A stretch of 64,000 bases of DNA from JAXLVB01 sp046329195 (GTDB lineage: Bacteria > Bacteroidota > Bacteroidia > Cytophagales > Spirosomataceae): the NCBI GenBank assembly GCA_046329195.1, contig JAXLVB010000001.1, positions 992,001 to 1,056,000 on the forward strand, given 5' to 3'. A program made the position numbers and the translations under genes. Within the stretch, counting starts at the first letter, position 1. Each line of letters opens with the position of its first letter. This document shows, in pieces, positions 28,912-37,012 of this stretch. The notes beneath the pieces are model-generated. The model made no database searches and was not told the origin of the DNA. It saw nothing but the letters and a program-made list of their open reading frames with translations.

Positions 28912-29615
28912 TAGCCGTACAGGCGGGTAATTTTTTTCTTGCGCATTTTTTTGACTTTCATCGTCATCTTCACGTCTTTGTTGGGGCGGTTGGCTTGATC
29001 ACGGGGCTGTTTAGCTATACTATCTACTACGGCCAAGCCTGCAATTGCTTGCCCAAATACGGTATAGCCGCCATCTAGGTGTGGTGAGCCCCCCAACGTT
29101 TTGTAGATTTGTTTTTGCTGTTCGGTGGGTGGGCGTACGCCTGGGCGAGCCAGTTGTTTGGCAAAATCGTCGTCGTTCCAGACTTTTCCTTGAACAATAT
29201 AAAACTGACAGGCCGACGATTTCTTTTCGGGGTTGTTGTCACGTGCTGCGGCCAGAGCTCCTTTTTGGTGAAAAAGCTCCGGTACAAATTCCGCCGGAAT
29301 GCGCTCCATATCGCTGCCACCATTGCCTAAGCGCTCACCAGCTTTGGCATTGCGAGAGCTGGGGTCACCGCCCTGAATCATAAAATTTTCGATAACACGG
29401 TGAAACAGCAAACCATCGTAAAACTTCTGATTGACTAACTTTAAGAAATTCGCCTTATGTAGCGGTGTTTGGTCAAACAAGATGAGTTTGATGTCACCAT
29501 AGTTGGTAGAGAGGGTTACTAAGTACTCTTTCTTCGATTTTTTCTGCGCTACGGCTATCTGCTGAGCACATACCGTCACAATCCCAACGAAAAAAAACAG
29601 TCTGCAATACTTCAT
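28899..29615 (-). CDS. Exported cyclophilin-type peptidylprolyl isomerase
   Basis: Catalyses cis-trans isomerisation of Xaa-Pro bonds in the periplasm. A signal peptide (MKYCRLFFFVGIVTVCAQQIAVAQ) precedes a cyclophilin domain with the core FHRVIENFMIQGGDP, then ALAAARDNNPEKKSSACQF and the closing FGQAIAGLAVVDSIA. The basic C-terminal tail (MTMKVKKMRKKK) is unusual. It converges on the SGNH gene with a 13-bp overlap. Confidence 0.92.
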   Translation of the reverse strand: MKYCRLFFFVGIVTVCAQQIAVAQKKSKKEYLVTLSTNYGDIKLILFDQTPLHKANFLKLVNQKFYDGLLFHRVIENFMIQGGDPSSRNAKAGERLGNGGSDMERIPAEFVPELFHQKGALAAARDNNPEKKSSACQFYIVQGKVWNDDDFAKQLARPGVRPPTEQQKQIYKTLGGSPHLDGGYTVFGQAIAGLAVVDSIAKQPRDQANRPNKDVKMTMKVKKMRKKKITRLYGYQFE

Positions 29616-29715
29616 AAAAAACGTGATTTGGCGTAAAAATACGAGATGTGGGTAAGACCAGCAAGGGTTTCAGATACTTTACAAACGTATTGATTTCAAA
29701 AAAAGTAGAGAAAAA

Positions 29716-29746
29716 TTTGCTTAATTTTTATTTGTTAGTAGATTTA
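29716..29746 (+). promoter_or_regulatory. Promoter of the blaI-like gene
   Basis: TTTG (29716-29719), 19 bases, then TAGATTTA (29739-29746), one base from TAnnTTTG. The first operator palindrome overlaps the right end of the -7 box, so repressor binding would block initiation. Confidence 0.55.
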
Positions 29747-29777
29747 CGAAAAATTCGTAATAAAACGATATTTTCGT
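29744..29777 (+). promoter_or_regulatory. Two BlaI-type operators
   Basis: Site 1 is a perfect 17-bp palindrome TTACGAA-AAA-TTCGTAA (29744-29760). Site 2 (29765-29777) has the same ACGA-N5-TCGT core. The two lie between the -7 box and the ATG of the repressor gene, as expected for autoregulation by a dimeric BlaI/MecI/CopY repressor. Confidence 0.65.
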
Positions 29778-29780
29778 AAA

Positions 29781-30143
29781 ATGGAAAAGTTGACAAAACA
29801 AGAAGAAGAGGCTATGCTAAGTATTTGGCAGCTCGGAAGAGGAACTATCGGACAGATTCTTGATAATATGCCTGAACCTCGTCCGCCCTACACTACGTTG
29901 GCCTCAACTTTAAAAAACTTAGAAAAGAAGCAGTATTTGGGCTTTAAGCGCTACGGAAATGTATATGAATATTATCCATTGATTACGCACGAAGCCTACA
30001 AAAAGGGCTTTGTTGGCAACGTAGTTCAGCACTATTTTCAGAACTCCTACAAAGAAATGGTCACCTTTTTTGCCAAAGAACAACAGATTTCGGCAGAAGA
30101 GTTACGAGAAATTTTAGAAATGATAGAACAGCAAAAACCGTAA
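29781..30143 (+). CDS. BlaI/MecI/CopY family transcriptional repressor
   Basis: A winged-helix repressor of 120 residues. The DNA-binding domain (1-75) contains LTKQEEEAMLSIWQLGRGTIGQIL and the recognition region YTTLASTLKNLEKKQYLGF; the C-terminal helices dimerise. In this family the partner M56 membrane peptidase cleaves the repressor on a signal; that partner begins 4 bp downstream. Operators lie directly upstream of the gene. Confidence 0.92.
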   Translation: MEKLTKQEEEAMLSIWQLGRGTIGQILDNMPEPRPPYTTLASTLKNLEKKQYLGFKRYGNVYEYYPLITHEAYKKGFVGNVVQHYFQNSYKEMVTFFAKEQQISAEELREILEMIEQQKP

Positions 30144-30147
30144 GCAC

Positions 30148-31605
30148 ATGGTAGCCTTCTTTATCCAATCGGGTATCACCATAAGTGTTTTCTATGGTGT
30201 CTATAAGTTACTCCTCCAAAAACTCACTTTTTTTGGTTGGCTTCGCTACTATTTTTTGGGCTCAATGGTGCTTTCGGTAGTTGTACCTGTTCTTGATTTT
30301 TCGGTCTTGGTAAAGACCCCAAGGCTTGATTTACAGCCTATTCTCGTAAGTTTTAAAGAAGCGCTACCTACTAATCTACCTCTCACCGAGGCATCATCCA
30401 TCTATCCCAACTGGATAGTTGTACTAAGTTCCATTTATGGCATTGGTGTAGCGATTGGTCTTTTACGAATAGTCCAGCAGGTAGTTTCTCTTATTCGTTT
30501 GCGGCAACGAACCAACTACAACGGCTGCTTTTACGAGTTAAGTGACCCAATAGTGCCTTTTTCGTTTTTTAGCTGGGTCTTTGTAAATCCTGACTTACAT
30601 ACTGAGGCCGAAATCAGCGCCATTCTGGTACATGAACAAGTGCATGTACGCCAACGCCATACGGTTGATATTCTTTTGGCAGAGACGATGGTTGTTACCT
30701 TTTGGTTTAATCCATTTGTCTGGTTGCTCAGGGCAATAATCAAGCAAAATTTAGAGTTTTTGACGGACCAGCACGTGTTAAAAGAAGGTATAAGTCGCCA
30801 AAGCTATCAATACGACCTACTGAAAATCAGTCAATTGCAAACTTCCCTACATCTTAGCAATCACTTCACAATCAATCACCTTAAAACTCGAATCACCATG
30901 ATGAACAAAATGCCCTCTTCGCCCATTCAATTGTTTCGTTTTGCTATCGTACTTCCTGTTCTGACGGGGCTTGTTTTGTTGTTTCAGCCAGAAACGATAG
31001 CCCAAGTAATCAACACCGAAACAGAACAAAAAAGTAGCCCTTACTACAAAGCAGCACGAGCCTATTATCTAAAAGAAGATTACAAAAGTGCCTTATCATT
31101 TGCCCAAAAAGCCATTCAAGAGCAAGAAGATGCCTACAGCCATAATCTATTAGGGCTTTGCTTAACGCAAGACAATCAACTTGTTTTAGCAAAGGAGCAT
31201 TTCAGCAAGGCCATGTCATTAAAGCCAGACTTGGCGGATAGTTATATCAATCAAGCGCACGTTTTTGCGCTTGAAGGAAAGCCTAAACAAAGTATCGGTC
31301 TGCTAGAGAAAGCCCTAACACTTGAGCCAAAGAGTGTATTGATTTATAAGAACTTGGGTGTTGCCTTTGACGAATTGGGCGAGTGGCAAAAAACCATTTC
31401 GATATGGCAAAAAGCAACTAAACTGTTTCCAGAAGAAGCAGGTTCGTTTGAATATAATATTGGGTTGCGCTTTGCACAGCATGGCCAAGTAGAAGAAGGG
31501 TTAAAATGGCTGAAAGAAGCAGCCCGCAATGGCTCCACGGAAGCCATTGCTATTTTGAAAGAACGGGGTTATTGGAACGAAGGAGAGGTGTTTGGCAAAA
31601 AGTAA
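30148..31605 (+). CDS. M56 (BlaR1/MecR1-like) membrane metallopeptidase with C-terminal TPRs
   Basis: A sensor peptidase. Residues 1-120 and 180-215 hold the membrane segments. The zinc motif HEQVH lies in ILVHEQVHVRQRHTVD with a downstream Glu, and FWFNPFVWLLR and LEFLTDQHVL are typical of M56. A last membrane segment near residue 270 (FAIVLPVLTGLVLLF) leads to an extracytoplasmic domain of four or five TPR repeats (300-470, for example YSHNLLGLCLTQDNQLVLA). BlaR1 proteins carry a penicillin-binding sensor there, and many Bacteroidota forms carry a TonB-like or carboxypeptidase-like tail, so the TPR sensor is unusual. No beta-lactamase gene lies nearby. Confidence 0.88.
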   Translation: MVAFFIQSGITISVFYGVYKLLLQKLTFFGWLRYYFLGSMVLSVVVPVLDFSVLVKTPRLDLQPILVSFKEALPTNLPLTEASSIYPNWIVVLSSIYGIGVAIGLLRIVQQVVSLIRLRQRTNYNGCFYELSDPIVPFSFFSWVFVNPDLHTEAEISAILVHEQVHVRQRHTVDILLAETMVVTFWFNPFVWLLRAIIKQNLEFLTDQHVLKEGISRQSYQYDLLKISQLQTSLHLSNHFTINHLKTRITMMNKMPSSPIQLFRFAIVLPVLTGLVLLFQPETIAQVINTETEQKSSPYYKAARAYYLKEDYKSALSFAQKAIQEQEDAYSHNLLGLCLTQDNQLVLAKEHFSKAMSLKPDLADSYINQAHVFALEGKPKQSIGLLEKALTLEPKSVLIYKNLGVAFDELGEWQKTISIWQKATKLFPEEAGSFEYNIGLRFAQHGQVEEGLKWLKEAARNGSTEAIAILKERGYWNEGEVFGKK

Positions 31606-31608
31606 AAC

Positions 31609-31642
31609 AAACCCACAAGGTTTTCAAAGACCTTGTGGGTTT
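31609..31642. terminator. Terminator between the M56 gene and the dioxygenase-like gene
   Basis: Perfect 12-bp stem AAACCCACAAGG/CCTTGTGGGTTT with a 10-nt loop between convergent genes. A T-rich stretch (TTTGTTTT) follows on the minus strand. Confidence 0.75.
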
Positions 31643-31652
31643 GGGCTTTACC

Positions 31653-32252
31653 TCAACGGTAATTCGGAATATTTTGCCCCAACACCATGTTACGCTGACC
31701 TATCCAAATACAATTTTTTTGTTGAAGTGTAATAATTCCCGACCCTCCTCGCTTTTCTGCCTTTTGCTGGGCTTGAGCGGGCAAAAAGGGGTCACCTTCA
31801 AATTCGTATTCGTCTATGTAATACTCATTTTTGTCTGGTTCTTTGACGAAAACGTGAACATGTGCTGCAATGTTGGCATTGGGGTAGGGTTTGGGGCGAA
31901 TGGTAACAAAGCGGTAGCGACCTTGTGCATCGGTTTTCATCCAGCCCCGTAGGTGTCCGTGTCGGCGGGCGCAAGGCTCGCCTGTTCCTTTGGAGTAAAG
32001 CCCCTCATTATCTGTATGATACACATACACAATTACATTTGGCGCAGGCGTTTTTCCATCTTTCTGAAAAACCACTCCACTGATTTCCATCGGCTCGCCG
32101 GGTTCGTTTTGGGTCGAAATAGTAGTTTGCCAGCTTATTTGTTGAGGCATGCCTTGATACAAGCCCTCACAACATTCGCAAGGTCCACCGATGCGTTGAG
32201 CATAGGACAAGGTGCTGATACTGAAAATACTGGCGAAAAGAATGATTTTCAT
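31653..32252 (-). CDS. Exported intradiol-dioxygenase-like protein
   Basis: A protein of 199 residues with a signal peptide (MKIILFASIFSISTLSYAQ) and the beta-sandwich of intradiol ring-cleavage dioxygenases (protocatechuate 3,4-dioxygenase type). Readable pieces: VVFQKDGKTPAPNVIVYVYHTDNEGLY, GWMKTDAQGRYRFVTIRPKPYP and NIAAHVHVFV. The iron ligands of the family (two Tyr and two His) can be placed at a Tyr of YVYHT or GLY, a Tyr of KPYP and both His of HVH. Secreted members have no settled substrate. A CECC cluster follows the signal. Confidence 0.8.
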   Translation of the reverse strand: MKIILFASIFSISTLSYAQRIGGPCECCEGLYQGMPQQISWQTTISTQNEPGEPMEISGVVFQKDGKTPAPNVIVYVYHTDNEGLYSKGTGEPCARRHGHLRGWMKTDAQGRYRFVTIRPKPYPNANIAAHVHVFVKEPDKNEYYIDEYEFEGDPFLPAQAQQKAEKRGGSGIITLQQKNCIWIGQRNMVLGQNIPNYR

Positions 32253-32279
32253 GGCTTTGAGATTTTAAAGTATAAGTAA

Positions 32280-33032
32280 TCACCCCCCAATCAACCTATC
32301 CTTGTACGTTCGGCTCATCCGCAGCACTTTTCCATTTTTAAGTATCACCGAGTAGTCACCGTTAAAATGCGACTGAATTTCTTTGATGGCATGGATATTC
32401 ACCAGCGTGGAGCGGTGTATTCGCACAAACTGCTTAGGGTTGAGGCGGTTTTCGACATGGCTCAATGGCTCCGAGAGCAGGTGTTTGGCCTTATCGGTGT
32501 GGATTTCTACATAGTTGCCATCAGCTTCTAAATGAGTGAGTTCGGTTACTTTTATTAAGTGGATACGCCCACCATCTCGAACCGTCAACAGCTCAGGATA
32601 ACTGGGCGGAGTAAGTTGTTCAAATAGCGTTCGGTACTGCTCAAAAAGGGTGTCAACAGGCTGTTTTTTTAGTAGTTCATATTGCTGGACAGCTTTCTGG
32701 AACGTTTTGTCAAAACGCTCTTCGTCAAAGGGTTTTAACAAATAATCAATAGCATTGGCCTCAAAAGCTTGCAAGGCATATTGGTCAAAAGCCGTCACGA
32801 ACACCACCACCGGTAAGCGATTGATTTGTAGCTGTTTGGCCAGTTCGAGTCCGTTGAGTTCAGGCATTTGAATATCCAAAAATGCCAAATCGGGTTGATG
32901 TTGACGGATGGCTTCGAGGGCTTCCTGCCCATTAGTACATACCGAAATCACTTCCGTGTCGGGTTGTTTACGCAAGAAATGCAAGAGCAAATCTCGGGCA
33001 ATGGGTTCGTCGTCGGCAATGAGTATTTTCAT
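32280..33032 (-). CDS. LytTR family response regulator
   Basis: A transcription regulator. The receiver domain (1-120) has the phosphoacceptor Asp in LAFLDIQMPELNGLELA, acidic residues in ADDEP, Thr in VFVTAFDQYA and Lys in LLKPFDEERF. The LytTR DNA-binding domain (150-250) has LTHLEADGNYVEIHT, FVRIHRSTLVNIHAIKEI and the closing LRMSRTYKDRLIGG. The ATG at 33032 begins MKILIADDEP; another ATG four codons upstream abuts a hairpin. It lies downstream of its sensor kinase gene. Confidence 0.93.
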   Translation of the reverse strand: MKILIADDEPIARDLLLHFLRKQPDTEVISVCTNGQEALEAIRQHQPDLAFLDIQMPELNGLELAKQLQINRLPVVVFVTAFDQYALQAFEANAIDYLLKPFDEERFDKTFQKAVQQYELLKKQPVDTLFEQYRTLFEQLTPPSYPELLTVRDGGRIHLIKVTELTHLEADGNYVEIHTDKAKHLLSEPLSHVENRLNPKQFVRIHRSTLVNIHAIKEIQSHFNGDYSVILKNGKVLRMSRTYKDRLIGG

Positions 33033-33046
33033 ATAATTATCCATTC

Positions 33047-33081
33047 AACCGATACCATCACTCAAAGTGATGGTATCGGTT
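33047..33081. repeat. 16-bp perfect hairpin in the kinase-regulator gap
   Basis: AACCGATACCATCACT (33047-33062) has its exact complement at 33066-33081 with a 3-nt loop. It fills most of the gap between kinase stop and regulator start and has no T-run, so it is not a classic terminator. Confidence 0.7.
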
Positions 33082-33091
33082 AACAGTTTAT

Positions 33092-34150
33092 TTATCTAAT
33101 CGGAATTTCTATGATTACGCAAATACCAAACCCGCCTTCATTCTCCTGAATATCAAATAAATAACTACTTTGGTACAAACTTTCCAAGCGTTTGAGGGTA
33201 TTGGTGAATCCGACGCCAAACTGAAAATTTACTGAATCTACTTTTGCGCCATTGTCTCGCACATACAAACGCAAACGCTCGCCTACCTGTGTGGCATCTA
33301 TCCAGATTTGCCCTTGTTTGGCAAAAGGCTCAATGCCGTACTTCACGGCGTTTTCGACAATGGGCTGAAGCAGCATCATGGGTACCGAGCAGTTGGCGAG
33401 TTCAGGCGGAACAACCATGTGTACTTGTATGCGCTCGCCAAAGCGAATTTGCAGAATGTCAAGATACAAGCGCAACAGTTCGATTTCTTGACCCAACGAC
33501 ACCGTATCGCCTTGCCCCTCTTTAAGCGAGAGCCGTAGCAAATCGCTGAGTTTGATAAGCATTTGAGTGGCTTTTGGAATCTCGCCTTGTTGCATTAGCC
33601 CAATAATGTTGTGGTGGGTATTGAACAAAAAATGGGGCTGCAACTGCATTTTCAAGAAATTCAGCTTGGCATCAGAGAGTTGTTTTTCAAGCTGGGCTTT
33701 ATCGAGTTTGGCCTGCTGATAAGCTTTGAAAATCGTGAGGGCTTTGTGTACACCCAGTAGCAGCCAATAGTTAAGTAGCTCATTGATAAACGAATACGTC
33801 AGGTTTTTTGTAATAACCTCCCCAAAACCTTTAGGACCAATTAAGGTGCTCCACAGTAGGGTGACCAAGCCCGAAAACACAACTAAGTGCAAAATACTGA
33901 GTAGCTTAGAAAATAAAACATGAAATATTATGTTTCTGAACAACTGTGGCTTTTGGATGGGGAATCGGTCGGCGAGCCAGAAGACCACAAACGTAAATGG
34001 GATATAGAGCAGCCACTTGGTTTTGTAAATCAGATTAGGCAACCAATCATACGATTTGGCAAAAAACCACTCTTGTCCAGTCATGGCAACTGTTACCATA
34101 ACCCAATACAGCGGAACCAAGTAGTAGCGGATATTTTTTTCGGAGAGCAT
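33092..34150 (-). CDS. LytS-type sensor histidine kinase
   Basis: A membrane kinase with four predicted membrane segments in residues 1-150, a coiled-coil linker (KAYQQAKLDKAQLEKQLSDAK broken at about 185) and a His_kinase/HATPase module. The phosphoacceptor is the His in QLQPHFLFNTHHN; the N box is QPIVENAVKYG and the G box DNGAKVDSVNFQFGVGFTN. Its regulator follows immediately downstream. The signal it detects is unknown, because the membrane part contains no recognised sensor domain. Confidence 0.9.
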   Translation of the reverse strand: MLSEKNIRYYLVPLYWVMVTVAMTGQEWFFAKSYDWLPNLIYKTKWLLYIPFTFVVFWLADRFPIQKPQLFRNIIFHVLFSKLLSILHLVVFSGLVTLLWSTLIGPKGFGEVITKNLTYSFINELLNYWLLLGVHKALTIFKAYQQAKLDKAQLEKQLSDAKLNFLKMQLQPHFLFNTHHNIIGLMQQGEIPKATQMLIKLSDLLRLSLKEGQGDTVSLGQEIELLRLYLDILQIRFGERIQVHMVVPPELANCSVPMMLLQPIVENAVKYGIEPFAKQGQIWIDATQVGERLRLYVRDNGAKVDSVNFQFGVGFTNTLKRLESLYQSSYLFDIQENEGGFGICVIIEIPIR

Positions 34151-34206
34151 GGTATTAGGTTTTGAGTGATTCCCTCACGTTAAATGGTGGAATCGAACCA
34201 GTTAGG

Positions 34207-35706
34207 TTAAAAGGCCACCAACTTTTTCAAATTCTCATCAGAGGCTTCAAAATTCTCAATTCGGCTCATCACTACTCGCTTGCGATAGGCGAAAATAGTA
34301 TTTTTGTTCTGTGGATTAAGGCAATACAATCGGCTGGTTTCGGCGTCGGTTGGAGAGGGTACAAAGGTCAGGGCTATGTTTTTTAGTTTCAGTTTTTCAG
34401 CCATCACGCACAGCGACTTTTTGAGGTCTGCCTCTGTTTTTCTGTGTGGATTCATATACATTACAAACACCTTTCTATCTGCCTTTCCAGTTGTAAGATA
34501 TTCATTTTCAAGAAATCTTAATAGCTTTTCAGATTTTTCGACTTCGTCGTTGAGCCACACTAACAGCCCTTCGGTTCGAGCGCCATACTTGCACATAGGG
34601 CAGGTGTTGGTACCGGCATCCAGCCCTGTTACGTGCGTAGGGTCAAAGGCTGGGCATTTGCTACCGACACCTAAGCCGAACGTTTCGGCAAAATTGGCAA
34701 AAGGCACCGCAACCATCAGAGAAAGACAGATTACATTTACTATTCTGCGCTTACGAACCAGCCAAAACGTTACCCCTATCAAACCAAACAAAAGTACATT
34801 GGTAAAAAAATGAGCCGGACTGTAATCAGATTGTGGGACAAAAGCTTGAAATTCAGCCAGTTCTTTCGCTGAGATTTTCTTGACTTGTGTCGCATTCATG
34901 GGCATTGCGTATTCCAGCAGCCATAGGTTCCCTTGTTGGTCAAACAAACCTCCAACAGGGTGTTTGTTTAAAGACAACTCCCAAACCACCTTCATACTCC
35001 CATCGGGCGCTATCTTACGAACTTGCTGCTTATCCCAAACCGCAACATACATATTAGCCTTTTTATCTTCCCAGATGCCATAAATATTGTGGTTGTGTCC
35101 GCCGTCAAGCCAGTGTGAATGCTGCCCTTTTTCATCGTCTAAGTCCTTGGCTACCAGTAGTAATTTATGGTCAGATGTAATTTTGTAGAGGTCGTTATCA
35201 TCTACAAAAAACAAAGTTCCATTAAGTGAGGCATACTGCCAGCGTATATCCCTAAACTTACCCGAGTAGATTTTTTCTCGCTGTCCATTTGGGTAATTAC
35301 GCCAAAACTGGCACGTTTCGCCTCGCTCTACTTCGTACATATTGCCCTGACCGTCACGCACAAAGCTATAGTTTTTCAGAAAACCTTCCGTTGGCTGAAT
35401 CACCTTGCAGACGTTGCCATCGGCGCTACGCTTCCAAACGTAATGCCTCCATTTGTCGGTGGCTTCGCCTTCGTACCAGAGGTGTTCGCCAAATAGATTG
35501 TCGTCTTTATCAATCGCCAGCTCATGGGTATGCACACCAGCTACGACCACCTTTTTGTTCTTGCCATCGGGCGATACCTGCCAAACTTGTTTGAGGTCGG
35601 TGTAATAGACATATCCCTTTGAATCTCTGACGATTCCGATGCCGGGGTGGGCGTGTCCCAAAAGAGGAAATAGCAAGAGGAGGAGGAAAGTTAATCGTTG
35701 TTGCAT
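34207..35706 (-). CDS. Beta-propeller (NHL/SMP-30-like) protein with membrane segments and CPMC thioredoxin-like tail
   Basis: A 499-residue protein of unusual build. A signal peptide (MQQRLTFLLLLLFPLLGHA) leads to a six-bladed-propeller-like region (20-280) with repeats such as GIVRDSKGYVYYTDL, LAIDKDDNLFGEHLW and GLFDQQGNLWLLEYA. Two membrane segments follow (FFTNVLLFGLIGVTFWLV and VNVICLSLMVAVPFANF). The last 160 residues contain CPAFDPTHVTGLDAGTNTC and a CPMC motif, then alpha/beta segments compatible with a thioredoxin fold (VFVMYMNPHRKTEADLKKSL, IALTFVPSP). The chosen ATG at 35706 starts the signal. Domain calls are from patterns; the role, perhaps envelope redox sensing, is a guess. 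Confidence 0.65.
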   Translation of the reverse strand: MQQRLTFLLLLLFPLLGHAHPGIGIVRDSKGYVYYTDLKQVWQVSPDGKNKKVVVAGVHTHELAIDKDDNLFGEHLWYEGEATDKWRHYVWKRSADGNVCKVIQPTEGFLKNYSFVRDGQGNMYEVERGETCQFWRNYPNGQREKIYSGKFRDIRWQYASLNGTLFFVDDNDLYKITSDHKLLLVAKDLDDEKGQHSHWLDGGHNHNIYGIWEDKKANMYVAVWDKQQVRKIAPDGSMKVVWELSLNKHPVGGLFDQQGNLWLLEYAMPMNATQVKKISAKELAEFQAFVPQSDYSPAHFFTNVLLFGLIGVTFWLVRKRRIVNVICLSLMVAVPFANFAETFGLGVGSKCPAFDPTHVTGLDAGTNTCPMCKYGARTEGLLVWLNDEVEKSEKLLRFLENEYLTTGKADRKVFVMYMNPHRKTEADLKKSLCVMAEKLKLKNIALTFVPSPTDAETSRLYCLNPQNKNTIFAYRKRVVMSRIENFEASDENLKKLVAF

Positions 35707-35942
35707 GGCTTTTAGATGATTTAATGTTGGGCCAAAATTAGGCCTGTGAACTACCAAAGGGAAGCAAAAAAGGGCGAGACGATGGAAAAACAGGGTGAGG
35801 GGAGGACGTTAGACCTTCAATACGATAACAGAGTAAGTGAGAAACAGTATTGGCAGTCAACCCAATACCTGTCAAGATAGTTGGATAGGTACTGTATTTT
35901 TGCTTGCAATTCTATATCTTTCGAGACAAACCTCTAACCATC

Positions 35943-36896
35943 ATGCAAACAAACGATACTTCTCGACGCAATTTTCTGAAAAATAGCGTATTGGTAGGCG
36001 CAGGACTGTCAGTACATGCTCCTACCGAAGCAACTATTGCTATGCCCAAAAACACACATCAATTTAGCTTTTGCCTCAATACCAGTACCATTCGGGAGCA
36101 AAACTTGGGCTTAATGGCCGAAATGGAAACCGCTGCCAAGGCTGGCTACAATGGCATAGAGGTTTGGGTGAGTACCGTAGAGAAGTACGTAGAAAAAGGC
36201 GGTAAACTCAGCGATGTGCGCAAAAAAGCCACTGATTTAGGCTTGACGATTGAAGATGCCATCGGCTTTTCAAAATGGATTGTGGACGACCCCACCGAGC
36301 GAGCCAAAGCCCTCGAACAAAACAAACGAGAAATGGGCATGCTGGCCGAAATCGGTTGTAAGCGCATAGCTGCACCGCCCTTTGGTGCTACCAATATGCC
36401 GGGTCTTAATCTGAACGAAGCGGCTGCTCGCTATGCTAAGTTGTTAGAGTTAGGCGATCAGTCAGGTGTATTGCCTGTGTTGGAACTGTGGGGATTTTCG
36501 GCCAATATGCACCACCTGAGCGAGGTGGTGTTTGTGGCGCTTGAGAGTGGGCATCCGAAAGCCTGTATCTTGGCCGATGTATTTCACCTCTACAATGGTA
36601 AATCGCCGTTTGTGGGGCTTCAAAAACTGAGTGGTTCGATGCTCCCCATCTTCCACATGAACGACTATCCTGCCGAGCCAGCAATCGGTACCATCAACGA
36701 CAGCTATCGGGTGTTTCCGGGCGATGGCGTGGCGCCACTCAACCAGATTTTGAAAGACCTCCACGCCAAAAACACACCAATTGTGTTGTCGCTGGAGCTG
36801 TTCAATAAAGAATACTGGAAAATGAATGCTTTAGATGCCGCTAAAATGGGCCTGACCAAGATGAAAGCGGCAGTAGCCAAAGCACTTGCCTCTTAA
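35943..36896 (+). CDS. Tat-exported sugar isomerase/epimerase-like TIM barrel protein
   Basis: A xylose-isomerase-like barrel with the twin-arginine leader MQTNDTSRRNFLKNSVLVGAG, so it is exported folded. The barrel begins FSFCLNTSTIREQNLGL and includes GYNGIEVWVSTVEK, KRIAAPPFGA, PVLELWGF, CILADVFHLYNG with a metal-binding Asp and His, PIFHMNDYP and a closing LSLELFNKEYW. The ATG at 35943 is required for the Tat motif; the frame upstream to 35904 is not needed. Substrate unknown. The converging neighbour is the glycosidase-like fusion, so a role in extracellular sugar processing is plausible. Confidence 0.87.
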   Translation: MQTNDTSRRNFLKNSVLVGAGLSVHAPTEATIAMPKNTHQFSFCLNTSTIREQNLGLMAEMETAAKAGYNGIEVWVSTVEKYVEKGGKLSDVRKKATDLGLTIEDAIGFSKWIVDDPTERAKALEQNKREMGMLAEIGCKRIAAPPFGATNMPGLNLNEAAARYAKLLELGDQSGVLPVLELWGFSANMHHLSEVVFVALESGHPKACILADVFHLYNGKSPFVGLQKLSGSMLPIFHMNDYPAEPAIGTINDSYRVFPGDGVAPLNQILKDLHAKNTPIVLSLELFNKEYWKMNALDAAKMGLTKMKAAVAKALAS

Positions 36897-37012
36897 ATGA
36901 TGTTTCGTATGAGCTTATGGCAAGCCCCTGCGTCGTTTTCAACAAATGAAACCAAAAAACAAGACTATTTTATTGCCTCATTTTGAGTAAGTTACTGGTT
37001 TTGTTTTTGGCC

